A stretch of 57,359 nucleotides of DNA from Cudoniella acicularis (lineage: Eukaryota > Ascomycota > Leotiomycetes > Helotiales > Helotiaceae). Every line of letters begins with the position of its first letter. Within the stretch, counting starts at the first letter, position 1. The notes under the pieces are model-generated. The model had not been told where the DNA came from. It saw only the letters and a program-made list of their open reading frames with translations, and made no database searches. A program made the translations under genes and the position numbers. Positions 23,853-34,044 of this stretch are shown here, in pieces. The DNA lies in assembly GCA_013054445.1 (NCBI GenBank), contig JAAMPI010000166.1, forward strand, positions 1 to 57,359, in the 5' to 3' direction.

Positions 23853-25370
23853 ATGCACCCCTTTAACATTCTTACAACTTTAACCATCTACACGGTTTTT
23901 GCAACCCCCCTCGCAAAATGTTGCCCTGTTGCACCTCCCGATTGCGTTCTTGAAGTCGAGACCAGCAGTGGCGTTCTTAATGGATTCATCAACGCATCGG
24001 CTCCCAGTGTTCGTCAATTCCTTGGGGTCCCGTTCGCCCTTCCACCCACGGGGACCAGACGGTGGCAGCCTCCATCTAAACTAGAATCAGACAAGCCTAT
24101 CAACGCGACCAACATTGGACCTGCCTGTCCCCAGCAACCCCTTAGTGCAACACCGACGTTATACGTATATGCACCGTCTGGTGGTAATCGAACCGAGTTC
24201 TTCCCTCTGGAAAACTTCAGCGAAGACTGCCTAACACTGAACGTCTGGACACCCGAAGCCCCAAGTAAACCGTTACCCGTGTTCGTTTGGTATTTCGGTG
24301 GAGGTTTCGTGCAGGGAGGCACGAACTCACTATACTTTAACCCCCAGTCGTGGGTTCAGCGGACGCAACAGCACATCGTGGTCACTGTCAATTTCCGCTC
24401 CAACATCTTCGGCTTTCCGAATGCCAACGGCCTAACCGACCAGAACCTGGGCTTACTGGACCAGCGCCTTGCGCTTGAATGGGTTCGAGATAATATTGCC
24501 AACTTTGGCGGGGATCCATTGAAGATCGTGACCTGGGGTGAGAGTGCAGGAGCTATCGCTGCTGACTACCTCAACTTCGCATATCTAGAGGATCCCATTA
24601 TCAGCGGCATTATCTTGGAATCTAGCACCGCCCTTTTCCCTCCGAAGTTATGTCAAAGCTTCGATAAGGCCTACGCCAACTTCTCCGCTGTGGCTATAGC
24701 TTTCGGTTGTGCTACGGCACTATCTCCTGTCGATTGTCTCAAGAATGTCACATGGCAGGATATCCAAGACTCCATGGTGAAGTTAAATTTGACTTCGTCA
24801 TTCCTGCCTACTGCTGACGAGCGCCTTGTTTTCTCTAATTATGCCCAGAGGTATGAGATAGGCGCTTACTCGTCGGCCCCGGCCATCATAGGGTCAAATC
24901 AGCACGAGGCGAACGCCTTGATTCCGCCTATCCTCGGAGTAACGTTGAATGAGACACATGCGGATGAGTACACAAACGCCACCTTCCTCTGCACTGCAGC
25001 CATAGCAAGTCAACTCAGAGAAACGACGGGCCGCACGACATACAGGTACCGGTACGATGGAAACTTCCCCAACATCTCGCCTCCCGATTTTCCGGGGGCA
25101 TACCATGCCGCCGAGCTACCGCTGATATTCGGAACCGCTGGTGATTATCACGGGGCGTCTACTACGTACGAGGATAGCGTGAGCAGGAGCATGCAGGACA
25201 TGTGGTTAGAATTTGCAAAGGATCCGCTCAACGGCCTTCGGAACGCGGGCTGGTGTTTGTATGCTGATGGCAAGGCGGTGCTGATTGGAGGTACCGAGGC
25301 GCCGTTTCAAGAAATTGATATCTTGCAGCTCGATAGTGTCTGCAACATGTCACGACTCAGGATCATGTGA
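23853..25370 (+). CDS. Secreted type-B carboxylesterase/lipase (alpha/beta hydrolase)
   Basis: An intronless 505-codon frame. The signal peptide MHPFNILTTLTIYTVFATPL is followed by GVPFALPPTGTRRWQPP, the disulfide-region motif EDCLTLNVWTPE, the oxyanion hole YFGGGFVQGG and the nucleophile elbow GESAG (Ser231). Other family marks are SNQHE around the acid residue and GAYHAAELPLIFG with the catalytic His. Such enzymes hydrolyse carboxyl esters outside the cell. The last seven codons (MSRLRIM) and the stop lie inside the LTR-like repeat that begins at 25,348, so the original C-terminus has been replaced by a short transposon-derived tail. Because the conserved fold is complete by then, the protein may still be active. 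It is divergent from the Zn2Cys6 factor gene. Confidence 0.95.
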   Translation: MHPFNILTTLTIYTVFATPLAKCCPVAPPDCVLEVETSSGVLNGFINASAPSVRQFLGVPFALPPTGTRRWQPPSKLESDKPINATNIGPACPQQPLSATPTLYVYAPSGGNRTEFFPLENFSEDCLTLNVWTPEAPSKPLPVFVWYFGGGFVQGGTNSLYFNPQSWVQRTQQHIVVTVNFRSNIFGFPNANGLTDQNLGLLDQRLALEWVRDNIANFGGDPLKIVTWGESAGAIAADYLNFAYLEDPIISGIILESSTALFPPKLCQSFDKAYANFSAVAIAFGCATALSPVDCLKNVTWQDIQDSMVKLNLTSSFLPTADERLVFSNYAQRYEIGAYSSAPAIIGSNQHEANALIPPILGVTLNETHADEYTNATFLCTAAIASQLRETTGRTTYRYRYDGNFPNISPPDFPGAYHAAELPLIFGTAGDYHGASTTYEDSVSRSMQDMWLEFAKDPLNGLRNAGWCLYADGKAVLIGGTEAPFQEIDILQLDSVCNMSRLRIM

Positions 25371-25577
25371 TAGGTCACATGATGGAGTTCTGGATCCAGG
25401 ATCCACGGATCACCACCACCTATATAGCCATATAGTTTTCCTACGTTCAGAGCTTCGTGCTCAACTTCATCAATCTTAGCAAAGGTAACATTCTACCCTT
25501 TGCTTAAACGCTTCAATTGACAACTAAACCTGACGCCTCACGTGATATTGCATACCACGTGACAAGAGAACGTTACA
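25348..25577 (-). repeat. LTR-like repeat, copy 2 (internally deleted), overlapping the esterase 3' end
   Basis: Its reverse complement is collinear with 11,208-11,606: it starts TGTAACGTTCTCTTGTCACG, shares GGTTTAGTTGTCAATTGAAG, GAAGTTGAGCACG and ATATGGCTATATAGGTGG, and ends CGTGACA. It is about 170 bp shorter than copy 1, so part is deleted. It supplies the stop codon, and presumably the terminator region, of the carboxylesterase. Flanking 5-bp sequences do not match. Confidence 0.55.
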
Positions 25578-25869
25578 TTATTGGGGCAAGCTATGGCCTG
25601 GTGATGCTAAGTGCAAGGCTGGTCGCAGCGGAGGTGATACTTGGCATACTAGACGACGTGAAGCACTTTATTAGACAATACAATCGCAACATAAGTCTGT
25701 CAGGTTCTATGTTTTCTCCATACGGTGTGTGTACCATGCAGGATATGCCACAAGGCATCATGCGAGCAATCTTCGGCTAGAGGCGCATGCGAGCGGTACT
25801 TAAGAAGCGTGTGTTAGTGCCTGTTGATGCCTTGTGGCCTCACGCCAAAACAAGTGTACCCGATGTGGG
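25578..25869. other. Unassigned sequence between LTR-like copy and Dicer remnant
   Basis: About 290 bp with only short open frames. It replaces what should have been the continuation of the Dicer helicase domain, so the truncation breakpoint of Dicer lies at or near its right end. I recognise nothing in it. Confidence 0.4.
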
Positions 25870-26705
25870 GACGAACGGAAGCTCGCTCAGCTTTGACCTG
25901 ACAATGGGACTGGCTGTTAGACCTAGGATATGAGGCGACCCTACTTTCTGATCGTAGGATGGTAAAAGTAGCGCATAATTTTGTTTGCTGGATGCCCTCG
26001 CGCACAATGATGAGCTTGCGACGTCAGCGAACAGCGCCGAGGGGCGGCGCTACGGAAACAACTTGCCTTCATCGAAAATTAACAACGTCAGCTTCGACAT
26101 TTCTATGAACCCATGGCTTAAGGCATCGGCGAGAACCGCGTGTGTCGACATGACAATCTGCACGTCCTTCAATGTAGCGTCCCAGATCTGCTGTTTGCTC
26201 CACTGACCCATGTTATCGGAACCAATGAACAACCTTGTCCTGGCGGCGGGAATTTGGGAGGATATCACTTCATGCTATTGTGCACATAACGCGACTGTCG
26301 GGGCTAAGAACTAGACCAGCTATAAAGGTTCAGAAATCGTAACGTTGCTGCAAACGAAGCATACCTTCTCTGGAGGGTAGCATTCGAGTTCGGCCATGAT
26401 TCGAAGAACGGCTCTATACATCTTGATTAACACTGCCATCACTCAAGCACTGTTGGCGGGTATGAAGACTCCAGAAAGTCAATACACCAGGATGACATGT
26501 AGGCGACTTACATATACGTCTTCCCGCCTCCAATGCCCATCTGTTGATGTCAATATCGTATAATAATATGATGGAGGGTGTTAAACACTACAACGATGAT
26601 ATTTTCCTTCATGCTCTCTCCCAACATCTCCAAATGGTAGCTTCGAACACGAGCTTGCACGGCATCCCGGCCGAGTGGTCTTGAATTGCCAGCTTGGGAG
26701 GACAT
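25870..26705 (-). pseudogene. Dicer-like RNase III, N-terminal helicase fragment, inactivated
   Basis: From the ATG at 26705 the frame reads SYHLEMLGESMKENIIVV, then after an intron MGIGGGKTY (helicase motif I), AVLRIMAELECYPPEK, then LV-stop-FLAPTVALCAQ-stop-[40 protein letters not shown] and LLIFDEAHHCARGHPANKIM (DExH box, split by a GC-AG intron, 26015-26066) and finally ILGLTASPIVRSKLSEL. These are successive motifs of the Dicer N-terminal helicase; Dicers cut double-stranded RNA into small RNAs. Two TAG codons (26313-26311 and 26277-26275) replace the expected Trp and Gln, both RIP-type changes. A frameshift lies near 25,925, and everything after motif III (helicase C, PAZ-like, RNase III domains) is absent. 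It stands head-to-head with Argonaute, 528 bp away. Confidence 0.87.
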
Positions 26706-26959
26706 TCTAGCCAAGAATGCCAACTGTCATGTCATAATGTATGTCTATGATTTATCTAGGTTAGGTATCAATTTATGGAGTTTCGCTCTACCACGTTGTC
26801 CTTACTAAAGAGCTACCGTTATCCTAGGCCAGTTATCCTCCGATACTCTAAACCAGACTCTAGTCTAAAAGGGAATCCCAACTTCCATGACGTATATTGT
26901 CGGGATCTTCATAGCGGGGTAAGAATGCTTGAGAGCCTCCTCACTAGTAAACTGCGTGA

Positions 26960-27155
26960 TGGGTAGCCCACGGGTACCCGTTTGGCCGTGGTTCTCTTTT
27001 GTTTCTAGGCCTAATTCAGTACGGATTTTTTGATGGGGCTGGAAATTTTAAGTCTATTACGAAAATACAATATTTATTAAAAAAAACTTTAGGGCTTTAC
27101 CCGACGCACGGCTAGGCACGGACCAACTGGTCCGTGTACGGGTACCTATCACACA
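26960..27155. mobile_element. Possible hAT-type miniature inverted-repeat element in the Dicer-Argonaute intergenic region
   Basis: The left arm GGGTAGCCCACGGGTACCCG followed by TTTGGCCGTGG is roughly inverted on the right as CACGGCTAGGCACGGACC...CCGTGTACGGGTACC. Outward GGTACCCG ends and internal CCGTG motifs resemble fungal hAT terminal repeats. The 120-bp core is AT-rich. It sits between the divergent Dicer and Argonaute starts, in the shared promoter region, and ends about 80 bp before the Argonaute ATG. Target duplications are not evident. Confidence 0.4.
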
Positions 27156-27233
27156 GTCTACTCACTAGCACAAAAAATAAACTAGTTGGTTGGGCGTACG
27201 TCTGCAGATTCAATTTCCGTCCATTCTTGCACA

Positions 27234-30200
27234 ATGTCTGAACAGCAATTCCAACGTGGCCGCGGTCGCGGACGTGGAGAGCGGGGTTCATCGGATCGTG
27301 GCCACGTTCGCGGTCGCGGTCGCACAAGTGGAGACAGACCTCCAAGCGATCGTGGTCGTGGCTCGCAGTTTCAGGTCGCAGGCTTTGAGAGTCGGGGCGG
27401 TCGAGGTTCTCATGGCGGATTTGGACGAGGCGGCCGTGGTGGCCCTGTAGAAGTTGAGGTATTCTCGTGAGCAGCTCTATTGATCAAATGTAGCCACTGA
27501 CACCGACTGACGTATCCCAGCCACGGCCCCGGAGGGCATCCCGAGCATGATGTCCAAGTGCGAAAGATCGAGAACGAGACTGCAAGAGCCATTCAGCTCA
27601 AGAGTAGTGGTCCTCAGAAATCCATTCTCGAACCACGTTTGCCTCCCAGGCCTGGTTACGGAACACAAGGGAAGGAGGTCACTCTGTGGGCGAATTACTT
27701 TGAGATGGTAGCGCACAAGGATCTGACGTTGTTTCGCTACAGCATCGAGATTATACCGGTTGACGCTAGAGTCGGAAGAGCGCCGACTGGCAAAGGGGCG
27801 AAAAGGGTCATCGAGCTCCTTGTTGAAGAACACTTCTCTGAACACAAGAACGGTATTGCGACAGACTACAAGTCGAACCTGATTTGTAGATCAGAGCTCC
27901 CTATCGATGAAGAGGGATACATTGTGCGNTANAGATCGGAAGACGAAGACGAACCTTTATAAAATACTAAAGCCTATAAGCTACGTCTTTAAAGTATAGG
28001 CATACTCGTAGTTTCTAAACTTAGGGACTATCTAACTTCTAGCTATATAAGTACCCTATTTAGATCTAAAGACGAGATTATCTAAGCGCTTAATATCGTT
28101 ATAAGACACTATCTAAAATCCGCCTCTAATATTTTCTCTATAGGTATAAACAAGCACTTCGAACTGGCCCTAGCTGCCTTTAAGACGATAAGTCTAAGAG
28201 GAGGGCTTTAGGCTATAAGAGGATTTTTTATTAGCGTTCGGTCTACTACCTACCGTATCCTTCTTAACGTCTAGGTAAAACATATTATATGTTACGAGGA
28301 AGGCCTTCTTAGCCTATTAATATCTATATATCTAAACTATAATAACCGAAATATAGTCAGACTAGCCACTTTTCTAAAGAGAGTACGCGTCCGAGTCACC
28401 TATATTATTAAGAAGAATAGAGAAGGTCGTGAAATAGCTAGAATAAAGACTATTACGGGTCTAGTAACGCCTAAAGATAGCCACGGGTTATAGTACCCTC
28501 CTATCGTACTAAAATTTACTACTAGCGTAAAAGAGATAAAGTTTCACCTCGATAGCCCCGAAGGACAACTAAGTACGTCTTAACCGAGTATGCCTTAACA
28601 AAGTTCTACCGGAAAGAAAGGTAAGAAGGGCAAGAAGCCTATTAAGGAAGGACCTAAACCACCTAGCGGCGATTATATTAGCGTTTATGACTTCTTCTAA
28701 AAGAGTAAGGTGTCTGCCTATCCCCGTATACTTGAAATCATAGTTAACGTATCTGCTAGCCTACGGTATTACTATAACAGATCCTAGTATACCTGTTATT
28801 AATGTCGATATCCGGTAGAACCCTTCGTATCTGCCTCCGGATGTCTACGTCGTTTTACCTAGCCAACCTAGCGGTACGAAACTGACTCTAGGTCAAACAT
28901 AACAGATAATACGATTTATAGTACGCAGACCTGTCGCGAACGCCCGATCAATTGTCACTAATAGCGCTCGACTTCTTAGTATAGAACCGCCGGTAAATCC
29001 TATACTTATAAGTTAACCCTACGGTAATAGTATTAAGAGAAAACGGCTTACCTTGTCAGGCTGAGTTCGATATCGCTGTTACGCCTAAGCTTATCGCCGT
29101 CCTAGGCCGGGTCTTGACGGGACCAAATGTTCGATATAAAGACGGCAAACCTGCCTAGACTCGATCTACTAGCTAAAATATATAAGAGGTTAAATTTTCG
29201 ATAAGATCAAAGCTTTTTTCTTAGACATACCTCCTTATATCGTCGCCGAGATCGCCCGACGTATAAAGAAATAAGTAGGAGTTAGGTATTACGTTAAACG
29301 TATTCTAATAGAAACTAAAAAGACTCGGCGTCGACGTAGATAATTATACCCCTAGTCTACGTATTAGCTTAAACCCTGATAATATTAACGCGGATATTAA
29401 TACGGCTTTCTAAAGATTCGTTAGCTATTCTACTAGACCTCTACTAAAGTTGATTCTCGTTATTATACCTTATCTTGATTTATCTATTTATAACCGTATT
29501 AAGTTTATATATAATATTAAAAAAGGGACTTCTTAACGTCTATACCCTAGGCCCGAAATTTATAAAGGCTAACGACTAGTACTACGCTAATATTACGTTT
29601 AAGTTTAACCTTAAGCTCGACGGACGAAACTAGTACTTAGACAATAATAAAATCGGTATTATCGTAGAAGGGAAGACTATAGTCGTAGGCATCGACGTTA
29701 CCTACCCTACGCCTGGCTCCGTATCAAACGCGCCAAGCGTAGTAGGAATCGTGGCTTCTATAGATCAATAGCTCGGACAATGGCCGGCGGACCTCTAAAT
29801 CTAGACCGCGAGACAAGAGATAGTCTCTAGCCTCGACAGGATGTTCAAGTCACGCCTTCGTCTATAGGCGAACAAGAATAAAGGAACTTACCCCGAAAAC
29901 ATCTTAATCTATCGTAATAGTATGTCTGAAGGGCAATACGAAATCGTTCTTGACTAAGAGCTACCTTTTCTTCGACAGGCGTATAAAGAACTCTATATAC
30001 TAAGTGACTTTAAAAAGGGGCTTCCTCGTATATCTATTATTATTGTTAGTAAACGCTATAACACTCGGTTTTATCTAACTAGGAAAGAAGACGTAGACCG
30101 CTCGTCGAATCCTTAGAATAGTATTATTATCGACCGCGGTGTTACGGAAGCCCGGAATTAGGACTTCTTCTTCTAAGCTTATACTACCCTCTAAGGAACC

Positions 30201-30545
30201 GCGCGTCCGGCATATTATTATACGGTATTAGATAAGATCTTTAGAAGTCGGAAGGCGTAACCTCCTTTCTAGAACGCCGCCGATGCCCTCGAGGACTTGA
30301 CGTATAATATATACTACTTGTTCGGTCGCGCTACTAAGGCCGTTAGTATTTGCCCTGCCGCCTATTACGCGGATCTCGTTTATAAGAGGGCTAGGTGTTA
30401 TTTAAGTAAGCTATTTGATACTATTCCCGGAGCTATACCAGTAGGTAGCGTGGTGTCGGGAGTAGGTAGCGGAGCTAGACAAGTAGTAGACCCGAATAAT
30501 ATACGAATATATAAGAACGTGCGTGATACGATGTTCTATATCTAA
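27234..30545 (+). pseudogene. Argonaute (QDE-2-like), 5' part intact, remainder RIP-mutated
   Basis: Exon 1 (27234-27466) encodes an Arg-Gly-rich tail (QRGRGRGRGERGSSDRGHVR). A 54-nt intron (27467-27520) precedes the ArgoN domain (PPRPGYGTQGKEVTLWANYF). The same frame then continues into RIP-mutated DNA, where the family remains readable: KSASNIFSIGINKHFEL, RGFFISVRSTTYRILLNV, PAZ region NPSYLPPDVYVVLP, the Mid domain (NPDNINADINTAF) and PIWI with GIDVTYPTPGSVSNAPSVVG, then SICPAAYYADLVY and the C-terminal RDTMFYI. Frame changes near 28.7, 29.0 and 29.55 kb fit introns. All stops checked are TAA/TAG at former Gln or Trp codons. The first catalytic Asp survives (29694-29696), but the second is Asn: YRDG has become YRNS (29910-29921). 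Argonaute binds small RNAs and silences or cleaves targets; this copy cannot be functional as written. Confidence 0.95.
27929..27960. other. Ambiguous bases at the clean/RIP-mutated boundary
   Basis: Bases 27,929 and 27,932 are N. The next ten bases (AGATCGGAAG, 27,933-27,942) equal the start of the common Illumina adapter, although the translation (RSEDEDEP) suggests genuine coding sequence. RIP-type stops begin within about 30 bp (TAA after EPL). Adapter trimming here would lower read support and could produce the Ns or a chimeric join. Confidence 0.85.
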
Positions 30546-31179
30546 CGCGATAAAGGTAAATACTTGACTATATTAATGTTTAGATACGAGTAATCTCCGG
30601 ATTTGTTATAGTATATTCTACTTTTAAAACTCTTTTATATACTAACAAACCTAAGGCTCTCTCTTATATAGTTAATATAAATTTAAGGCTATATAAAGAT
30701 TAAATTATATCTATATAGCCGTGGCTCCTAGAAGAATGCTTCTAAGACTCCTAGGGCAACGTCGGAAGGCCGTGTAAGGGGGAAAATTCTATAGCACGTG
30801 AGCCTATAGAATAGGATCAGGCTTAAGGGAATCAGAATCTAAATCAAGGAGATTTAGGTTAATAGTCGAGGGATCTCGGAAGGCAATTGATATAATAACC
30901 GTTTAAACGACTGCCTAGGTCTCTTGATAAATAAAGAAATCTAAATTAGATATCGTGTTTGACTAATATAGCTAGGGTAAACATAAAGAACTATCTCTAA
31001 GATACGAGATATGTCCTCGGCGTTAAAGAAGCCGCGAAAAGTATGTTTTATAGGCTCTTATAGCACTCTACTTCTACGCTTCTATATATATTAGCGGTTT
31101 AACTCGAGGGCTAGACTTAGAACGGCAGATAGAATGTTTGTTATCTATATACTAAAATTAGGAGCGCCGTAACTATAAT
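30546..31179. other. RIP-mutated intergenic DNA
   Basis: This lies between the Argonaute 3' end and the end of the convergent BTB-like remnant. I could not read a coherent ancestral frame on either strand. Confidence 0.4.
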
Positions 31180-32205
31180 AGTTCTTACTATAAGAGTTTA
31201 CGTAATAGATTCGGATATCTCTAACCTTTACGGCAAGTCCTTTAACACTTATATAGATATCTTTGGCTTGTTTCCGTGGCCAGAGACCTGCCTTTTATAG
31301 ACCTCGAACAATAGAGCTATAAACTATAGTATTATAACCCTCCCTACCGGCTCGTTAACAACAGATATTATCAATTATACTTTCGTACTAGTCAAGTATT
31401 CTATAAGGCAAATCGAGTAGGTTCTTGATCGTCTCCTTACGAACTTCTTAGATGCGTTCTAGTAGGAAGGTTAGCACGTGTTCCGAACTATTACGAATCT
31501 TGACTCACTAAGGATCTTAGGCGGTATTGGCCTAGAAACCTCTATACCAGATGATATTAAGCATTTGCTATCACTATTTGTCGTAGCTTCTAGAACTATT
31601 CTAGCTGCCAAGTCCGAAAAGACTTTGTCCCTACTAAAGACCTATATAATAAACAACTAATATTTATACTCTACTTCCTTCGATGACTTTTCTTCGTCTA
31701 AAAGCCATTACGATAACTAAGGCTAAACTAACTTAACATAACTATAATAGTGGTATAAAACGGCGACGTCGAGAAGCGTCTTATAGGCTAGCGTAGTTAG
31801 GATGTTATTATACTAGTGGTGCGTAATACGGAGGAGTAAGAGAAGAGCTTCGCCGTCGTTATCACGAAAATCAACCTCCTTTACTAGCCTACTTGTTCCT
31901 TGCTTTTTATTCTTGTTAGTCGGACCTTGCTTCTCGAAATGTTAGCTCTTCTGAGTTTGATTTATAGATCTAGGCTTAATATTATCCTCTTTTCCGTCTC
32001 CTAATCTCTTATCTCTTTCCTTATATTTCGTTAGTAGATTAAAGATAATACTCTCCTAGACCTTACTAGCTAGAACTATATAGTAAGACGAAACCTGGCC
32101 TACCACGAGCTCGTCTTTATATATGACTTTGATTTATACGTTTCCGTATCTAAAACTAAACAAATTAGTGCTCTTGATTACCCTAATATCGATAGGTTTT
32201 AAGGT
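31180..32205 (-). pseudogene. BTB/POZ-like domain protein, RIP-inactivated (second of a tandem pair)
   Basis: On the minus strand the frame reads NVQIKVIYKDELVVGQVSSH, IVLASKVW, VDFRDNDGEALLLLLRITHH, LLDVAVLYHYYSYVKLV, then WLLDEEKSSKEVEYKY, VFSRDKVFSDLAARIVLEAT and SSGIEVSRPIPPKIL, with TAG/TAA at Gln or Trp positions. The order (short strand pair, S-HAIVLASK-W, D-D-EALL-LLRI-H, Y-LL-VA-L---Y--V, a Trp-rich helical segment) matches fungal BTB/POZ-fold proteins, which act as protein-protein adaptors. It is a paralogue of the adjacent gene at about 32.3-33.4 kb, in the same orientation. The plus-strand open frame at 31,478-31,660 is only its shadow. Ends are approximate. Confidence 0.6.
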
Positions 32206-32259
32206 ATTTTGCGCTTCTATATGTCGGTAGTGTAAGTCAAGAACGAGAGATAGGACACC

Positions 32260-33395
32260 TGAAAGTGTTATACGTACTTGCTACTTGATATTATAGACAC
32301 TATACGAGCTATAGTAATCCCTATCAGGAAGGACAAAGATTTCTAGGGAATCGAGTATAGATATAAGTTGATCTATACTGATATAGATATCTTCTTGTTT
32401 CTTTCGGGGCTATAAACTAGCAATTTGAAGGCCCCTAGTTAGGAAACTATAGACTAAAGCATCACAAGCCTTAGTCTTACGACGACATATTATATTATTA
32501 GCGTTCTCGTAACGATCGACGTGCGCGTAAGGAATATCAAGTAGCTTGCTAATAGTAGCTTGACGAATAGTAGAAATATTTTCTAAAGAAATATATAAGT
32601 TTTCTTAAAGTATAAAAGCGGGATCTGGTTTACTAAATTACCGATAATACTATCTGGTATAGGCTAGGAAACGAGTTCTCTAGATAAAGTAGAAATTACT
32701 CTATCCGCGTCTACTATAATTTCTTTCGTAATCTTTAATACTAAGCTCTTAAAGACTTTATTTCTCTTAAAGGTCTAGGTAATAAATAGCCAGGATTTAT
32801 GTTTAGGTGCCTTCTACTCCGTTTCTTTATTCGTAAGCTATATGGCTAGCCAAGGTCGGATAATACTAATATAGTTATACTGATCTACGAGAATAGCTAA
32901 GTTTAACAAGTAGTCGTAAGGTAGTATAGCCGGAATTTCTTTATATTACAAGTAGGCAATACGTAGAAGGATTAGAAGTACTTTACCGTCGTCTTTAGTA
33001 AAGTCGAGCTACTAAACAGGGGATGTTTATACGTCTTGTCCCTCTACGCCTTTTGTTTCTTTCGACCTAGACTAAGGCGGAAACATAAATTTCTCCTAGG
33101 CGGGGCTCGCGAGTGCTATAGCGTGGGATAACACTCTGCCTGCGTAGATCTCGCTATCGTACGTAACCTAAATTATAGAGTTAGTATCTTTTATATTATA
33201 TAGATTTCTATACTCGTGACGAAGAATAAAAACAACTTCTAGAGGCCCTTAAACTCTAGGATACGTGAAGTGATAAGATCTTACTACGATAGACACGTCG
33301 CTAGGATCGAAAGTGAAAAGAGTATTACGCTTGGTTTTCGATATCTTATTTAAGGGTAAAGTTACTTATTCTAATAGTATTATTTATACTTCGTT
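32260..33395 (-). pseudogene. BTB/POZ-like domain protein, RIP-inactivated (first of a tandem pair)
   Basis: The minus-strand frame reads VTLPLNKISKTKRNTLFTFD, then VTYDSEIYAGRVLSHAIALA, SPA-stop-EKFMFPP, LDFTKDDGKVLLILLRIAYL, EIPAILPYDYLLNLAILVDQ and YNYISIIRPWLAI, followed by a helical C-terminal part (SWLFIT, RNKVFKSLVLKITKE). This is the layout of fungal BTB/POZ adaptor proteins: strand-turn, buried S-HAIALASPAW helix, and a D-D---LL-LLRI-H helix. Stops are RIP-type. It is homologous to the gene just downstream on the same strand, so the pair arose by tandem duplication, which could itself have drawn RIP. Ends are approximate. Confidence 0.68.
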
Positions 33396-34040
33396 AATAG
33401 TAGTCGATTGATTAATACGACACACGTAGTTACGGCCTTATTAGCTACTATGTCGGAAAGTGCGTTATTGCCGAGAGGGGCTTAGTAACCCTAGCGTACC
33501 TATATAAATAGAAATACCGCCCGTAGTTATAATATGTTGGCTATCTAATATTAAGAGCTTTAAGGTTATAGAATAAAACACGAGAAGAAGGTTATAGAAG
33601 GGAGAATTAGTAAGGGGAACCGGTAGATAGAAGACAGAAGAGGACGACTAACGTAATCGAGTATTTTTTATAAATAGAGTGGTAATATATTTTCGAGTTT
33701 AATAAAACTAGAGACTTATACGTCGTCAAATGTCCGTAGGCGAACGCGGCTTGATATATAATATATAAATCCCTTAGCTTTTCTTAGCCGGTTACGAAGT
33801 TCGATTTTATATATTTTCGGAGCCTATTAGGGTTTTTATCGCGGATAAGTTAGAAATTCTATAGCTAAACCTAAGGAGAAATCCGAGGACAACCTTAAAG
33901 GGAATAAGAGTAAGGGTAAGGGAGAGGATAAGAAGAAATATAAGAGAGAGTATAAAAGCAAAATAAATAACGCTAGGAGTAAGATACGTTCGATAATACT
34001 AATTAACTTATATTTTACTATATCCTCGAGGTATTATATA
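33396..34040. other. RIP-mutated DNA, no identified gene
   Basis: Purine-rich patches near 33.87-33.96 kb (AAGGGTAAGGGAGAGGATAAG) suggest a Lys/Arg-rich coding tail on the plus strand, but I could not connect it to a family. Confidence 0.35.
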
Positions 34041-34044
34041 CCCT

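Noticed and set aside
27933..27945. Residual sequencing adapter inserted into the assembly
   Set aside because: Only the first ten bases match and the translation through it (RSEDEDEP) fits the Argonaute frame, so it is probably genuine sequence that may have confused trimming.
31478..31660. Plus-strand open frame of 60 codons in the RIP block
   Set aside because: The minus strand over the same bases continues the BTB-like reading (SRDKVFSDLAARIVLEAT); the plus frame is its shadow.
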